Assembly: GCA_965221795.1 (NCBI GenBank)
Contig: OZ244914.1
Coordinates: forward strand, 620,001-684,000
Length of the DNA stretch: 64,000 bases
Reading direction: 5' to 3'
DNA from: VYFG01 sp965221795
GTDB lineage: Bacteria; Pseudomonadota; Gammaproteobacteria; Arenicellales; Poriferihabitantaceae
A program made the translations under genes and the position numbers. Below are positions 1 through 12,202 of the stretch, piece after piece. Within the stretch, counting starts at the first letter, position 1; each line of letters starts with the position of its first letter. The notes beneath the pieces are model-generated. The model did no database searches, was not told the origin of the DNA, and was given only the letters and a program-made list of their open reading frames with translations.

Positions 1-518
1 CCATGCTTTTCAATCGTATCCAGATAGGCTTCCTCTGTCAGCAGTGCTCCCCGCTTGAACTTTGTGGCACCCGGATCAATAATTACGTAGGCTTCGAAAT
101 AAAGCACTCGCTCCATTTCCCGTACGGTCATGTCCAGCAACAGGCCCAGCCGGGACGGCAAGGACTTGAGAAACCATATATGCGCACAGGGAGTAGCCAG
201 GTCAATATGCCCCATCCGTTCGCGACGCACCTTGGACAGGGTAACCTCAACCCCGCATTTTTCACAAATCACTCCCCGGTGCTTCAGGCGTTTGTATTTC
301 CCGCATAGGCACTCGTAATCATTGACCGGGCCAAACAACTTGGCGCAAAACAGGCCATCCCGCTCCGGACGAAAGGTCCGGTAGTTGATGGTTTCCGGCT
401 TTTTAACCTCGCCATAGGACCAGGAGCGTATCTTTTCCGGGGACGCAATGCTGATGCGAATGGAATCAAAATCCTCAACCGTATCAGTCTGCTTGAACAG
501 GTTAAAAATGTCTCTCAT
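1..518 (-). CDS. rpoC: RNA polymerase beta' subunit, N-terminal part (runs off window)
   Basis: The first ~172 codons of the largest catalytic subunit of RNA polymerase are present; the rest lies beyond base 1. Translation from the ATG at 518 begins MRDIFNLFKQTDTVEDFDSI. It contains the N-terminal zinc-binding site (CLCGKYKRLKHRGVICEKC, about residues 70-88, four Cys) that is diagnostic of bacterial beta'. It lies 28 bp after the rpoB stop in the same direction, the usual rpoBC arrangement, so it is probably co-transcribed with rpoB. Confidence 0.97.
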   Translation of the reverse strand, partial: MRDIFNLFKQTDTVEDFDSIRISIASPEKIRSWSYGEVKKPETINYRTFRPERDGLFCAKLFGPVNDYECLCGKYKRLKHRGVICEKCGVEVTLSKVRRERMGHIDLATPCAHIWFLKSLPSRLGLLLDMTVREMERVLYFEAYVIIDPGATKFKRGALLTEEAYLDTIEKH

Positions 519-546
519 TTTCTGCCTCATTAAGTGGTCGGTTGAT

Positions 547-4626
<4,080 letters not shown>

Positions 4627-4837
4627 GTGTCGCCTCTCAGATCAAGCCAAGATTGACATCAGCAACTGATGCCAGGAAAAACCGCCGTCGACTTTCCGGT
4701 GACCCGCCAGCCTGAATCAGCCCCGGAAAATACGACTCCCGTGCACGGCCCCATCGCTGCGTCGCAGGTGCGCACAACGAAGCCGGGAGCGGAGCCCCGC
4801 TCCCTACTGCATGGACCGCCGCCGAAATCAACCGAAA

Positions 4838-5224
4838 TTACTTCAGTTCGACCGAACCACCCGCTTCTTCGATCTGCTTTTGCAGTTCTTCTGCCTCCTG
4901 TTTGGTTACGCCCTCCTTGAGCGGTGATGGCGCATTTTCCACCAGATCTTTCGCTTCTTTCAGACCCAGAGAGGTAATCGCCCGGACCGCCTTGATGACA
5001 CCGACTTTCTTGTCCCCGAAACCGGTCAGAATGACGTCGAATGCATCTTTTTCTTCTTCCGCTGCAGCGGCATCACCACCACTGGCCGCGGGACCCGCCG
5101 CAACGGCGACCGCCGCCGATGCCGATACCCCGAATTTCTCTTCCATATCCTTGATCAGATCGGACAGGTCGAGCACACTCATCTCGGCAATCGCGTCGAG
5201 AATCTCTTCTTTGGTTAAAGCCAT
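4838..5224 (-). CDS. rplL: 50S ribosomal protein L7/L12
   Basis: A 128-residue acidic stalk protein. Its N-terminal dimerisation domain (MALTKEEILDAIAEMSVLDL) is followed by an Ala-rich hinge (about residues 35-55) and the C-terminal factor-binding domain (EKDAFDVILTGFGDKKVGVI ... GLKEAKDLVENAP). Multiple L7/L12 dimers bind L10 and recruit translation factors to the ribosome. It lies 77 bp downstream of rplJ, as expected for the rplJL unit. The 210 bp between rplL and rpoB hold no gene; in enterics the corresponding gap contains an attenuator and RNase III site, not confirmed here. Confidence 0.98.
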   Translation of the reverse strand: MALTKEEILDAIAEMSVLDLSDLIKDMEEKFGVSASAAVAVAAGPAASGGDAAAAEEEKDAFDVILTGFGDKKVGVIKAVRAITSLGLKEAKDLVENAPSPLKEGVTKQEAEELQKQIEEAGGSVELK

Positions 5225-5301
5225 GGATTTACTCCTGATGAATAGAGGAACATGAAAAAAGGGATTTGATACCGACTATCCGTAACCAATTGCATCGTTG
5301 G

Positions 5302-5829
5302 TTATGGAGCCGCTTCTTTTGACTCTGCCACTGCTGCCAGCGTTCGGACGAGCCGACCAGGCACCTCATTGAGCGTCGAGACCAATTTTTGTACCGGTGC
5401 CTTCATGGTACTCATCAACTGGGCCAGCAACTCATCGCGTCCCGGTAGCTTGGAAAGGTCGCCGATCATCTTCGGATCCATCAGGGTGCCATCCATCACA
5501 CCCACAGTGATCTTCAGTTGCTCGTTATCTTTCGCATAGCGGGTCATCACTTTGGCCAAAGCGACTGGATCTTGCGCTGCGGAAAAAATCACCGGGCCGA
5601 CGAAATAGTCCCCTAACGGAGCGAAGTCGGTATCGGCAATGGCAATCCGGGCCAGGTTGTTTTTTACCACCCTGATCCAGACACCTGCAGTGCGCGCCTG
5701 CCGGCGCAGATCGGTCAACTGAGCGACGGTCATCCCCCGATACTCGGCCAGCACACCGGCGTTGGCCGAGGCAATGGCGATACTGGTTTCATGGACAACT
5801 GCCTTTTTCTGAGCCGAACTTAAACTCAT
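5302..5829 (-). CDS. rplJ: 50S ribosomal protein L10
   Basis: About 175 residues, normal for L10. The ATG at 5829 (MSLSSAQKKAVVHE) is chosen; an upstream TTG would add one residue. Typical L10 features are the N-terminal rRNA-binding part (AEYRGMTVAQLTDLRRQAR, VVKNNLARIAI) and a C-terminal helix that anchors L7/L12 dimers (DELLAQLMSTMKAPVQKLVS). L10 with L12 also represses its own operon in known systems through the rplJ leader. Confidence 0.97.
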   Translation of the reverse strand: MSLSSAQKKAVVHETSIAIASANAGVLAEYRGMTVAQLTDLRRQARTAGVWIRVVKNNLARIAIADTDFAPLGDYFVGPVIFSAAQDPVALAKVMTRYAKDNEQLKITVGVMDGTLMDPKMIGDLSKLPGRDELLAQLMSTMKAPVQKLVSTLNEVPGRLVRTLAAVAESKEAAP

Positions 5830-6061
5830 CAATCAACTCCCAAATCTAAAAATATGGTGTCCTGTACCAGGAAAATCCTGACTTGGTCCACCGTCTAGGC
5901 TGGCTGCCCGCAAAATCGGAAATCCGATCCGGCGGTCAATTACGCACCGGGATTTCTCCCTGGCACCAGCGGTCTTTGACACCCCACTGAATCCGGTTCG
6001 AAAACCGGTTCCCATGGGAACCAAACCTTTTCATCCATCCAGCAGCACATGCCATCCTGCC
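5830..6061 (-). promoter_or_regulatory. rplJ leader (putative L10-L12 autoregulatory region)
   Basis: A 230-bp gap separates rplA from rplJ, longer than the other gaps in this cluster. It contains palindromic segments: GGTTCCCATGGGAACC (about 6007-6022) and, beside it, an inverted pair GAACCGG...CCGGTTC-like around 5990-6010. In E. coli this leader carries the L10-binding kink-turn and the main rplJL promoter. The sequence shows only the gap and hairpins; the regulatory role is inferred from position. Confidence 0.4.
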
Positions 6062-6763
6062 TCACCGAATGACGCTGATGGAGTTCCGATCCACCTTGAT
6101 CCCCGGACCCATCGAGCTCGAAAGCGCGATCCGGCGGATATACTGTCCTTTGGACGCTGCCGGTTTGGCCCGGATCAGGGCGTTCACCAATGCATTCAGA
6201 TTTTCTTCCAGATCTGCGACCGGGAAAGAAACCTTGCCAATGGCACAATGCACAATGCCGGCCCGGTCAATCCGGTATTGGACCTGCCCGGATTTGGCAT
6301 CAGCAACGGCTTGGGCCACATTGGTGGTGACCGTACCCACTTTGGGATTCGGCATGATCCCTCTAGGGCCCAGAACCTGGCCAAGCTGGCCCACCACTCG
6401 CATGGTAGCCGGCGTCGCAATGCACAATTCAAAATCAATCTGGCCGGCCTTCACATTGTCGGCCAGTTCCTGCAGCCCCACCAGGTCCGCGCCGGCATTG
6501 CGGGCGGCTTCCGCATCTTCTCCATCCGCAAACACTGCTACCCGAACCGACTTGCCCGTCCCCTTGGGCAATACCGTTGCCCCCCGAACATTCTGGTCTG
6601 ATTTGCGGGCATTGACCCCCAGATTGACGGCCACCTCCACGCTCTCGTCGAATCGAGCCGAAGCCAGTTCCTTCACCAACGACAGGGCCTGCTCGACCGG
6701 GTACAGTTTCTCCCGGTCGACTTGCTCTTGCACCATACGGATCCGTTTCCCTTTCGTCGCCAT
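6062..6763 (-). CDS. rplA: 50S ribosomal protein L1
   Basis: A 233-residue protein matching L1 in length and sequence: start MATKGKRIRMVQEQVDREKL, core motif GPRGIMPNPKVGTVT (about residues 130-145) and C-terminus SMGPGIKVDRNSI. L1 forms the mobile L1 stalk that binds 23S rRNA near the E site and in known systems represses the rplKA mRNA. It starts 3 bases after the rplK stop, so the two are translated as a pair. Confidence 0.98.
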   Translation of the reverse strand: MATKGKRIRMVQEQVDREKLYPVEQALSLVKELASARFDESVEVAVNLGVNARKSDQNVRGATVLPKGTGKSVRVAVFADGEDAEAARNAGADLVGLQELADNVKAGQIDFELCIATPATMRVVGQLGQVLGPRGIMPNPKVGTVTTNVAQAVADAKSGQVQYRIDRAGIVHCAIGKVSFPVADLEENLNALVNALIRAKPAASKGQYIRRIALSSSMGPGIKVDRNSISVIR

Positions 6764-6765
6764 GG

Positions 6766-7197
6766 TCAGACCCCCTCCACTTCAACACCCATACTGCGGG
6801 CTGTGCCGGCAATGATGCGCACTGCAGAATCCAGTTCATAAGCACTCAAATCCGGCTCCTTGGTTTTCGCAATGTCTTCAATCTGTGCGCGGGTCAGTGT
6901 GCCGACCTTGTCTCGATTGGGCACCGCACTCCCCTTGTCGATCCCGGCAGCTTTCCGGATCAGGATAGCTGCCGGCGGAGTCTTCTTGACAAAACTGAAG
7001 GTCTTATCGGAATAGACAGTGATCACGACTGGAATCGGCAATCCCTTTTCGAGTTCGGCCGTTTCGGCATTGAATGCCTTACAGAATTCCATGATATTGA
7101 GACCATGCTGACCCAACGCCGGACCGACCGGCGGGCTTGGCTTGGCATCCCCCGCCGCGACTTGCAGCTTAATGTATGTTTCGATTTTTTTCGCCAT
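6766..7197 (-). CDS. rplK: 50S ribosomal protein L11
   Basis: A 143-residue protein from the ATG at 7197 (MAKKIETYIKLQVAAGDAKP). The frame is open to 7260, but the extra 21 residues are not conserved L11 sequence. The Pro-rich N-terminal motif (PSPPVGPALGQHGLNIMEFC) binds thiopeptides and RelA/EF-G-associated surfaces, and the C-terminal rRNA-binding domain ends TARSMGVEVEG. First gene of the rplKA pair. Confidence 0.97.
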   Translation of the reverse strand: MAKKIETYIKLQVAAGDAKPSPPVGPALGQHGLNIMEFCKAFNAETAELEKGLPIPVVITVYSDKTFSFVKKTPPAAILIRKAAGIDKGSAVPNRDKVGTLTRAQIEDIAKTKEPDLSAYELDSAVRIIAGTARSMGVEVEGV

Positions 7198-7335
7198 GAC
7201 AGACTCCTGATGGGGTACAAACGCCTTCGAATCTCCGGGATTGGCTGATGAGGCGGGCAAGGCTCCACCGACCGTTCCGGATACTCTGCCGCAAAGGCAG
7301 GCTCCCCCGTAAATGTATAGAAAGATGGTATGTGA

Positions 7336-7926
7336 TCAGCCCTTCTCCACCTGGGTAAAATCCAGTTCGACCGGTGTCGACCGGCCAAAAATGGTCACCG
7401 AGACCCGCAGTTTTGCTTTCTCGAAATTGGCGTCCTCCACCGTGCCGTTGAAATCCGCAAACGGGCCATCGATAATCCGTACCAATTCGCCGGGAGCGAA
7501 GGTGAATTTCATTTTCGGCGAGTCCGAGCTTGCCGTCACCTGCTGGATGATCTCATCCGCTTCCCGATCCGAAATCGGCATCGGCCGGGTGCCCGTACCA
7601 CCGATGAAGCCTGCCACCCGGGGTACATTATTGACCAGTTGCCACGTCTCATCCGTCAGTGCCATGTGCACCAGCACATACCCGGGGAAAAACTTGCGTT
7701 CACTGGTTCTTCTCTGACCAGCCCGCATTTCCACCACTTCTTCCGTCGGCACGAGGATTTCACCAAAGTAATCCTGCAATGGGCTCCGATCAATATGCTC
7801 CCGTAAAGTCTGCTTGACTTTTTTCTCATAACCGGAAAACGACTGGATGACATACCATCGCTTCGCCAATGACTTGGCAGATGTTCCCTCTTCGTCCGTT
7901 GGAGACACGTAGGCTTCGTTCATCAT
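7336..7926 (-). CDS. nusG: Transcription termination/antitermination factor NusG
   Basis: About 196 residues. The ATG at 7926 overlaps the secE stop (ATGA), which fixes the start better than the ATG at 7947 inside secE. The NGN domain (KRWYVIQSFSGYEKKVKQTL ... FFPGYVLVHM ... VPRVAGFIGG) is followed by a C-terminal KOW domain (GELVRIIDGPFADFNGTVED). NusG binds RNA polymerase and couples it to Rho or to the ribosome. It carries a ~17-residue N-terminal extension (MMNEAYVSPTDEEGTSAKSL) compared with E. coli. Confidence 0.97.
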   Translation of the reverse strand: MMNEAYVSPTDEEGTSAKSLAKRWYVIQSFSGYEKKVKQTLREHIDRSPLQDYFGEILVPTEEVVEMRAGQRRTSERKFFPGYVLVHMALTDETWQLVNNVPRVAGFIGGTGTRPMPISDREADEIIQQVTASSDSPKMKFTFAPGELVRIIDGPFADFNGTVEDANFEKAKLRVSVTIFGRSTPVELDFTQVEKG

Positions 7927-8291
7927 TGATTCACCCCCAGGATCCAATCGTAGATTGCCTCAAACAACAACTTGTCCACCAAGGCGATGAACAATCCGAT
8001 CAAAATGACCAGGATAATGACCATCACCGTCACCATGCCCGCTTCACGGCGGGTCGGCCAGACCACTTTCTGGCGTTCGATATTGGCTCCGCGGGCAAAT
8101 GCCCATGCCGCCTTGCCGGCATCGCTGGTATAGCAGATGGCCAAGGCCGCCAACACACCCACCAGGACCACCCCGACCCGGACCACCTGGATCAGGTCTT
8201 CAAAGTAGTAATACAAATAGACCGAGACGATCACCACCAGCCCCGCCGCGATCAAAATTGCCTTGTCTTTCAATGTCCCATCACCATACAA
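7923..8291 (-). CDS. secE: Preprotein translocase subunit SecE
   Basis: Three transmembrane segments are visible: AILIAAGLVVIVSVYLYYY, VGVVLVGVLAALAIC, and the conserved C-terminal one (VTVMVIILVILIGLFIALVD). The cytoplasmic amphipathic motif (ERQKVVWPTRREAG) precedes the last one. This is the long, E. coli-like three-helix form. The frame opens at 8360, but that part overlaps tRNA-Trp and is not SecE-like. No in-frame ATG lies nearby, so a TTG start is likely: TTG at 8291, or 8273 as the alternative. It overlaps nusG by 4 bp. Confidence 0.9.
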   Translation of the reverse strand: MYGDGTLKDKAILIAAGLVVIVSVYLYYYFEDLIQVVRVGVVLVGVLAALAICYTSDAGKAAWAFARGANIERQKVVWPTRREAGMVTVMVIILVILIGLFIALVDKLLFEAIYDWILGVNQ

Positions 8292-8330
8292 GTTTCCGGG
8301 CGCATGCCGCCAAACAGCTGGTTTCGAATC

Positions 8331-8406
8331 TGGCAGGCCAGGAGGGAATCGAACCCCCAACCTGCGGTTTTGGAGACCGCCGCTCTGCCAATTGAGCTAC
8401 TGGCCT
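8331..8406 (-). tRNA. tRNA-Trp(CCA)
   Basis: The minus strand reads a complete 76-nt cloverleaf starting AGGCCAGTAGCTCAATTGGC and ending in an encoded CCA. The acceptor AGGCCAG pairs with CTGGCCT. The anticodon loop CTCCAAA gives CCA (Trp). It lies between tuf and secE, a common gammaproteobacterial position. Confidence 0.97.
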
Positions 8407-8530
8407 TCGAAACCCACCCCATGTACCGGCAGTCCTCTGAACGGGTGCCGGACCAGCCATGCACCCTGCCGGCAGTTAGTCCCGGGCGATCCCGGAAGTG
8501 GTTATCGGATTCACCTGAGCCGGTACCGGA

Positions 8531-9721
8531 TCAGGCCAGGATTTTGGAGACGACGCCGGCCCCGACCGTGCGACCGCCTTCGCGGATCGCAAAGCGCAGC
8601 CCCTCCTCCATCGCAATCGGCGCAATCAACTCCGCCGACAACTGCACATTGTCCCCCGGCATCACCATCTCCGTCCCCGACGGCAACGTGCACGCCCCGG
8701 TTACGTCCGTCGTCCGAAAATAAAACTGCGGCCGGTAGCCATTGAAAAACGGCGTGTGCCGTCCCCCCTCCTCCTTCGACAAAATGTAGACCTCCGCCTC
8801 AAACCGCGTGTGCGGCGTGATCGACCCCGGCTTCGCCAATACCTGCCCCCGCTCCACCTCGTCGCGCTTCGTGCCCCGCAACAAAATCCCCACATTGTCC
8901 CCCGCCTGCCCCTCATCCAGCAACTTGCGGAACATCTCCACCCCGGTACAGGTCGTCTTCGCCGTCTCCTGAATGCCCACTATCCCAATCTCATCCCCCA
9001 CCCGCACGACCCCGCGCTCAATCCGACCAGTCACCACCGTGCCCCGGCCCGAAATCGAAAATACATCCTCCACCGGCATCAGAAAGTCCCCGTCCACCGC
9101 CCGCTCCGGCTGCGGAATGTAACTGTCCAACGCCGCCGCCAAGCGCACGATCGAGCCTTCCCCCAACTCCGACCCCTCGCCCTCCAGTGCCTTCAACGCC
9201 GAACCCACCACAATCGGCGTCTCGTCGCCCGGAAACTCATAACTGTCCAGCAACTCCCGCACCTCCATCTCCACCAACTCCAGCAACTCCTCGTCATCCA
9301 CCATGTCGGCCTTGTTCAAAAACACCACTATGTACGGCACCCCCACCTGCCGCGCCAGCAAAATATGCTCCCGCGTCTGCGGCATCGGCCCGTCCGCCGC
9401 CGAACACACCAGAATCGCCCCGTCCATCTGCGCCGCCCCGGTGATCATGTTCTTCACATAATCCGCATGCCCCGGACAATCAACGTGCGCATAATGCCGC
9501 GCCGCAGTCTCGTACTCCACATGCGCAGTCGCAATCGTGATCCCACGCTCCCGCTCCTCCGGCGCATTGTCAATCTCCTCAAACGCCTTCGCCGAACCCC
9601 CGTACTGGCTCGACAACACCCGCGTCAACGCCGCCGTCAACGTCGTCTTGCCATGGTCCACATGACCTATCGTTCCCACGTTTACGTGCGGCTTCGTGCG
9701 CTCAAATTTCTCTTTCGACAT
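8531..9721 (-). CDS. tuf: Elongation factor Tu
   Basis: A 396-residue GTPase that delivers aminoacyl-tRNA to the ribosome. G1 is GHVDHGKTTL, switch I holds the ERERGITI motif, G3 is DCPGHADY and G4 is NKADM; domains II and III follow, ending AGVVSKILA. Length and order match EF-Tu exactly. It follows the four-tRNA cluster, as tufB does in E. coli. The codon use is strongly biased (GGC, CGC, CTG), as in other highly expressed genes. Confidence 0.99.
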   Translation of the reverse strand: MSKEKFERTKPHVNVGTIGHVDHGKTTLTAALTRVLSSQYGGSAKAFEEIDNAPEERERGITIATAHVEYETAARHYAHVDCPGHADYVKNMITGAAQMDGAILVCSAADGPMPQTREHILLARQVGVPYIVVFLNKADMVDDEELLELVEMEVRELLDSYEFPGDETPIVVGSALKALEGEGSELGEGSIVRLAAALDSYIPQPERAVDGDFLMPVEDVFSISGRGTVVTGRIERGVVRVGDEIGIVGIQETAKTTCTGVEMFRKLLDEGQAGDNVGILLRGTKRDEVERGQVLAKPGSITPHTRFEAEVYILSKEEGGRHTPFFNGYRPQFYFRTTDVTGACTLPSGTEMVMPGDNVQLSAELIAPIAMEEGLRFAIREGGRTVGAGVVSKILA

Positions 9722-9841
9722 CGGTCCAGTCTCGCCTGAAAAATGTTGCTTCTCGTGCTGTAATCTTACAAAGCCCCAGGGCGCTCAGGCCAAGGGATCG
9801 GAATGTACCACCTCACTGTCCGGTCACCGGGGTGTCATGGC

Positions 9842-9917
<76 letters not shown>

Positions 9918-9967
9918 ATCAGGTACCATATCCACCCGCCCCACACCCAACCGGGTGACAGAGCTCA

Positions 9968-10042
9968 TGGAGCGGGTGATGGGAATCGAACCCACATCAT
10001 CAGCTTGGAAGGCTGAGGTTCTAGCCGTTGAACTACACCCGC
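9968..10042 (-). tRNA. tRNA-Gly(TCC)
   Basis: A 75-nt cloverleaf on the minus strand: GCGGGTGTAGTTCAACGGCT at the 5' end, CACCCGCTCCA at the 3' end, CCA encoded. The anticodon loop CTTCCAA gives TCC. It corresponds by position to glyT. Confidence 0.97.
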
Positions 10043-10088
10043 AATTGAGTTTCACTCGATCAATCCTTCCGCGAACTACCGCGGAGCA

Positions 10089-10173
10089 TGGTGGAGGGGG
10101 GAGGATTCGAACCTCCGAAGGCTGAGCCAACAGATTTACAGTCTGCCCCCTTTGACCGCTCGGGAACCCCTCC
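10089..10173 (-). tRNA. tRNA-Tyr(GTA)
   Basis: An 85-nt class II tRNA on the minus strand with a long variable arm. The 5' end is GGAGGGGTTCCCGAGCGG, the anticodon region is CAGACTGTAAATCTG (anticodon GTA) and the 3' end is CCCCTCCACCA. It corresponds by position to tyrU. Confidence 0.97.
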
Positions 10174-10245
10174 AAAATCCGGTCAGTCACTGGTCAGGCG
10201 AGCCAGAAGCAACCATTCGACGGATACATTATCCGCACGCCCAAA

Positions 10246-10646
10246 TGGAGCCCGCAGAGGGACTCGAACCCACGACCTGCTGATTCATACCCGCTACCGC
10301 TTTCACGGCCCGGCTGTGCGGCCAGCAACCACTCTGGCAAGCACCACCGGTTTGGAGTCTGGACTTTCTCTTCACCATACAGGACTGCCGACAGACCAAG
10401 CCCTGCTGCAGGTGGGTGGTGTAAAGTCTCTACACTTCCCCGAAACGAGCACCCCCTCCGGTACGGTCTCCAGCTCGCTTCGAGGTAGCACGGGATTGCC
10501 ATTCGCAAGTTGCAACCGACCGAACCGGCCGCTATAACGCTTGCGGGTCAGGTTTCCCCGTTTTAGCCACCTCCACTTTACGGGTTTCCCCGGAAAGGTG
10601 CAAAAAACTACAAATCAGCTGCTCTAGCCAACTGAGCTATGCGGGC
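10246..10646 (-). tRNA. tRNA-Thr(TGT), split by a group I intron
   Basis: The 5' exon (10646-10610, 37 nt) reads GCCCGCATAGCTCAGTTGGC... and ends in the anticodon loop TTTGT. The 3' exon (10285-10246, 40 nt) resumes AATCAGCAGGTCGTGGG and ends GCGGGCTCCA. Joined, they give a perfect 77-nt cloverleaf with a 7-bp acceptor stem, a GCTGA/TCAGC anticodon stem and anticodon TGT. Position and anticodon match E. coli thrU, head of the thrU-tyrU-glyT-thrT-tufB operon. The 324-nt interruption lies between nucleotides 36 and 37 and must be spliced for the tRNA to work. Confidence 0.95.
10286..10609 (-). ncRNA. Group I self-splicing intron (IC3-like) in tRNA-Thr
   Basis: The conserved core is legible in order on the minus strand: a GGGGAAACC-type P4/J segment (10559-10551); GAATGGCAATCCCG near 10500; the P7-type GTGTAGAGACT (AGAGACT at 10431-10425) followed by CACCCACCTG; then TATGGTGAAGAG and the S-type AAAGTCC (AGTCC side near 10361-10366). 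These match, in order and spacing, the Azoarcus tRNA-Ile intron core as I recall it. The 5' exon ends in U and the intron ends in G (10286), the group I hallmark. A possible guide GTAAA (10581-10577) could pair with exon UUUGU through a G-U at the splice site. No endonuclease ORF is present. Confidence 0.92.
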
Positions 10647-10767
10647 CAAAATGACAACAAGAAACCCCGCCCATCAAATTGACACAGGATCACGATGGGT
10701 TGAAGTCACGCCCGGCAGATCGCCCGAAAAAAATCTGTACCTAACCGCCAAATAAAAATGGAGCGCG

Positions 10768-10797
10768 ATTGTACTAAAAAGAAGCTTTGAATTGCAA
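10768..10797 (-). promoter_or_regulatory. Putative promoter of the thrU-tuf operon
   Basis: On the minus strand a -35-like TTGCAA (10797-10792) lies 18 bp before a -10-like TACAAT (10773-10768). It is followed by a GC-rich discriminator (CGCGCTCC) of the kind that marks stringently controlled rRNA/tRNA promoters. It lies about 120 bp upstream of the split tRNA-Thr. Confidence 0.6.
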
Positions 10798-10880
10798 TGG
10801 CAAAACCTGCATTATTTCGACGAAAAAAGCAGCGCTTGGTGTCCCATCACAGTCCCTTGGTGAGTTACGGCCCTTATTTA

Positions 10881-12202
10881 GGGAATTATATACGTGACAG
10901 CCACGCTACTGTTCTATGCGGCACGACGGGCACCCCCGTCGATCAATTCACCATCAGGCCGCATACCGGGTACTTTCCCGCCCGACGAGCCAAGCTCCCT
11001 GATGTTGAGTGCGGCATTCAGGTCCCTGTCGAGACTCAGGCCGCACTGTTGACACTCAAAGACCCTGTCCTTCAGGGTCAGTGATTCATGGACTGAACCA
11101 CAGCCGGAACAGGTCTTCGATGTGTTCCTGGGATTCACCTTCACAACCGACCCACCGGCACTCTCAGCCTTGTAGGTCAGTTGATAGACGAAAGCGCCCC
11201 ATTGTTGCTCCAGGATTGATCGGTTCACTCCCTTCTTGTGACTGCCGCCATGGACAGTCATGTTCTTGATCTTCAATTCCTCAAACGCGAAGTGTCTGTG
11301 TCGCCTCACCAGGTCGGTTGTCGTTCTGTGCCGGGCATTGCGCTGTCTCTCTGCCACCCTGTATGCCTCTCTCGCCAGCGATTGGCGTTTCTTGTACCGG
11401 TTCATGCTTCCCTTCCTGGCCCTGCTGAGGCGGCGCTGGAGCCGCGTGTAGCGCTCCCTGTGGATGGCCACCTTCGGCACCGACTCACCAGTCGACAGGG
11501 TCGCCTGTGCCTTCACGCCAACATCAATACCGACCACGGGAGAATGATCAACCGATACCTCCCTCTCCTGCTCACAGACAAATTGAACCATGACGCGGAC
11601 CGGCGTTTTCACAATGCGAACCCGCTTGATCTCACCCTCTGGCACCGCCTTCACCATGAACCTGCCAAAGCCCTTGATCGGTACGGCATGCCTTTTCCCT
11701 GATGCACAGATGCGAAACTGAGGGGTTGCAAATGAGCGAATGCCCCGGTTCCTGCCCTGGAAGCGTGGAAAGCCACCATGCTTGAAAAACCGCTTGAATG
11801 ATCTATCCAGTCTGTTCAGGACCGATCGGAATGGCGGTACACCATCGCTGCGGATTTCAGCATCATCGCTGCGTATCTGAGTGCATGACTGATAGTGATC
11901 GTAACGGCCGATTGACTCACCAGCCTTCCGATACGCATTGATGCGCTCATCCAGGGCAGCGTTGTACCGTTGGCGGGAGAGAGACCGGAATTTGTTCAAC
12001 CGCTGGGGTGTCGCGGGTGACAACTTTGCCGGTTGGCTGTATGTGCGTATATTCCGCATCGGTGTGGTCGCTCCCTCAAGCGTTTGGGGTAGCTGCTGGT
12101 AACCGCTATTCACGCTCCTTAACATCATCTGCGCTTTGGGGCAAACACTCACGCACGTAGAGAATGGGAATTATAGCTGTGGCTGTCACGTATATAATCT
12201 CC
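10881..12202 (-). mobile_element. TnpB-carrying element with IS1595-like terminal inverted repeats
   Basis: The left end reads GGGAATTATATACGTGACAG (10881 on). The right end, on the complementary strand, reads G-rich then ATTATATACGTGACAGCCAC (12202 inward). These are near-perfect inverted repeats of about 24 bp. The direct repeat CTTATTTA flanks the element at 10873-10880 and 12203-12210, an 8-bp target duplication. The first 13 bases GGGAATTATATAC are the same as the terminal bases of the two IS1595-type elements at 22102 and 49519. There is no transposase inside, only tnpB. Confidence 0.75.
10914..12152 (-). CDS. tnpB: TnpB (IS200/IS605-type RNA-guided nuclease family)
   Basis: A 412-residue protein of the OrfB/TnpB family. 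Visible are the RuvC-like segments (VVGIDVGVKAQATLSTGE, about residue 205, catalytic Asp; FAFEELKIKNM with the catalytic Glu; DRDLNAALNI with the last Asp) and the zinc ribbon (CSGCGSVHESLTLKDRVFEC followed by QQCG). Family members cut DNA guided by a right-end-derived omega RNA; that activity is known for relatives, not shown here. The stop lies only ~10 bp from the inner edge of the element end, so any omega RNA would overlap the 3' end of the gene. The start is uncertain: the first in-frame ATG at 12152 is used. Confidence 0.9.
   Translation of the reverse strand: MSVCPKAQMMLRSVNSGYQQLPQTLEGATTPMRNIRTYSQPAKLSPATPQRLNKFRSLSRQRYNAALDERINAYRKAGESIGRYDHYQSCTQIRSDDAEIRSDGVPPFRSVLNRLDRSFKRFFKHGGFPRFQGRNRGIRSFATPQFRICASGKRHAVPIKGFGRFMVKAVPEGEIKRVRIVKTPVRVMVQFVCEQEREVSVDHSPVVGIDVGVKAQATLSTGESVPKVAIHRERYTRLQRRLSRARKGSMNRYKKRQSLAREAYRVAERQRNARHRTTTDLVRRHRHFAFEELKIKNMTVHGGSHKKGVNRSILEQQWGAFVYQLTYKAESAGGSVVKVNPRNTSKTCSGCGSVHESLTLKDRVFECQQCGLSLDRDLNAALNIRELGSSGGKVPGMRPDGELIDGGARRAA

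Noticed and set aside
8292..8360. 5' extension of the secE frame
   Set aside because: It overlaps the complete tRNA-Trp and is not SecE-like.
8756..9739. 327-codon antisense frame across tuf
   Set aside because: Pro/Arg/His-rich composition produced by the codon bias of tuf.
10088..10537. 149-codon open frame across tRNA-Tyr and the tRNA-Thr intron
   Set aside because: It runs antisense through two tRNA genes and the intron core; chance frame. Not a homing endonuclease.
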